From NCBI GenBank assembly GCA_018400625.1, contig JAGYMJ010000138.1, positions 1 through 6,119 on the forward strand: a DNA stretch of 6,119 bases, in the 5' to 3' direction. The notes beneath the pieces were generated by a model. That model was not told the origin of the DNA. It ran no database searches and saw nothing but the letters and a program-made list of their open reading frames with translations. The translations under genes and the position numbers were made by a program. The first letter of the stretch is position 1; each line of letters opens with the position of its first letter. Of the stretch, positions 6,055-6,119 are shown one piece after another. Origin of the DNA: Planctomycetota bacterium (GTDB taxonomy: Bacteria; Planctomycetota; Brocadiia; SM23-32).

Positions 6055-6119
6055 CCTACCGGCGGGCGAGGCCGGGGTGGGGTGGATCCGTTTGTAGTGC
6101 AGAAATACCGCTCCACCGG
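6055..6119. repeat. Diverged hairpin repeat and start of the next copy
   Basis: CCTACCGGC (6055-6063) pairs with GCCGG and TGGG (6071-6081) around a 7-base loop, with two bulged G residues. The CCGGC / GCCGG core is the same as in the copy at 476-496. The spacer carries GTAGTGCAGAAAT from 6094, comparable with GTAGTGATGAATC at 456, and CTCCACCGG at 6111-6119 begins another copy cut by the window edge, with CCACC 19 bases after GTAG. The same family in the same orientation therefore borders the operon segment on both sides. Confidence 0.65.

Overview
The window holds the first six genes of a bacterial V/A-type (rotary) ATPase operon, all on the + strand: a peripheral-stalk G/H-type subunit (737-1051), membrane subunit I (1116-3143), rotor-ring proteolipid K (3242-3802), peripheral-stalk subunit E (3931-4521), socket subunit C (4575-5594) and central-stalk subunit F (5604-5939). 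This follows the Thermus-type order G-I-L(K)-E-C-F-A-B-D. The catalytic genes A and B and the rotor gene D are not in the window. If the usual order holds, they lie beyond position 6119.

The ATPase genes are flanked on both sides by gene-free DNA carrying one family of GC-rich hairpin repeats. The left block (about 1-500) holds two identical 31-base copies spaced 69 bases apart, then three diverged copies near 341, 408 and 476. The right block (about 6055-6119) holds one diverged copy and the start of another. Copies share a short stem, usually with an ACAGG-like loop, and several spacers share a GTAGTG..GAATCATT-like motif 19-20 bases before the next hairpin. Stem bases change in compensating pairs between copies, which suggests the hairpin is conserved. 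I do not recognise this repeat family.

Between the left repeat block and the operon, GC content drops sharply. A near-perfect sigma70-type promoter lies there (TTGACA at 631, 17-base spacer, TATAAA at 654) and is the likely operon promoter. Most genes lack a clear Shine-Dalgarno sequence: only E has a good one (AAGAAGG) and K a weak one. The others start after A/T-rich sequence. Subunit C is preceded by a 7-codon mini-ORF whose stop directly abuts the C start.

How the parts work: H and E form the peripheral stalks that hold the catalytic head. I is the stator and provides the half-channels and the essential arginine (R580). K forms the ion-carrying ring. C is the socket joining the ring to the central shaft, of which F is part. 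K is a fused double hairpin with a single ion-binding glutamate (E154) and has counterparts of all five Na+ ligands known from Enterococcus hirae NtpK. This favours an ATP-driven pump, possibly Na+-coupled. The host is a bacterium of roughly balanced base composition. V/A-ATPase operons occur in Spirochaetes, Chlamydiae and related PVC phyla, Thermus and some Firmicutes. The weak use of Shine-Dalgarno sites would fit a PVC-like lineage, but the taxonomic assignment is a low-confidence guess.
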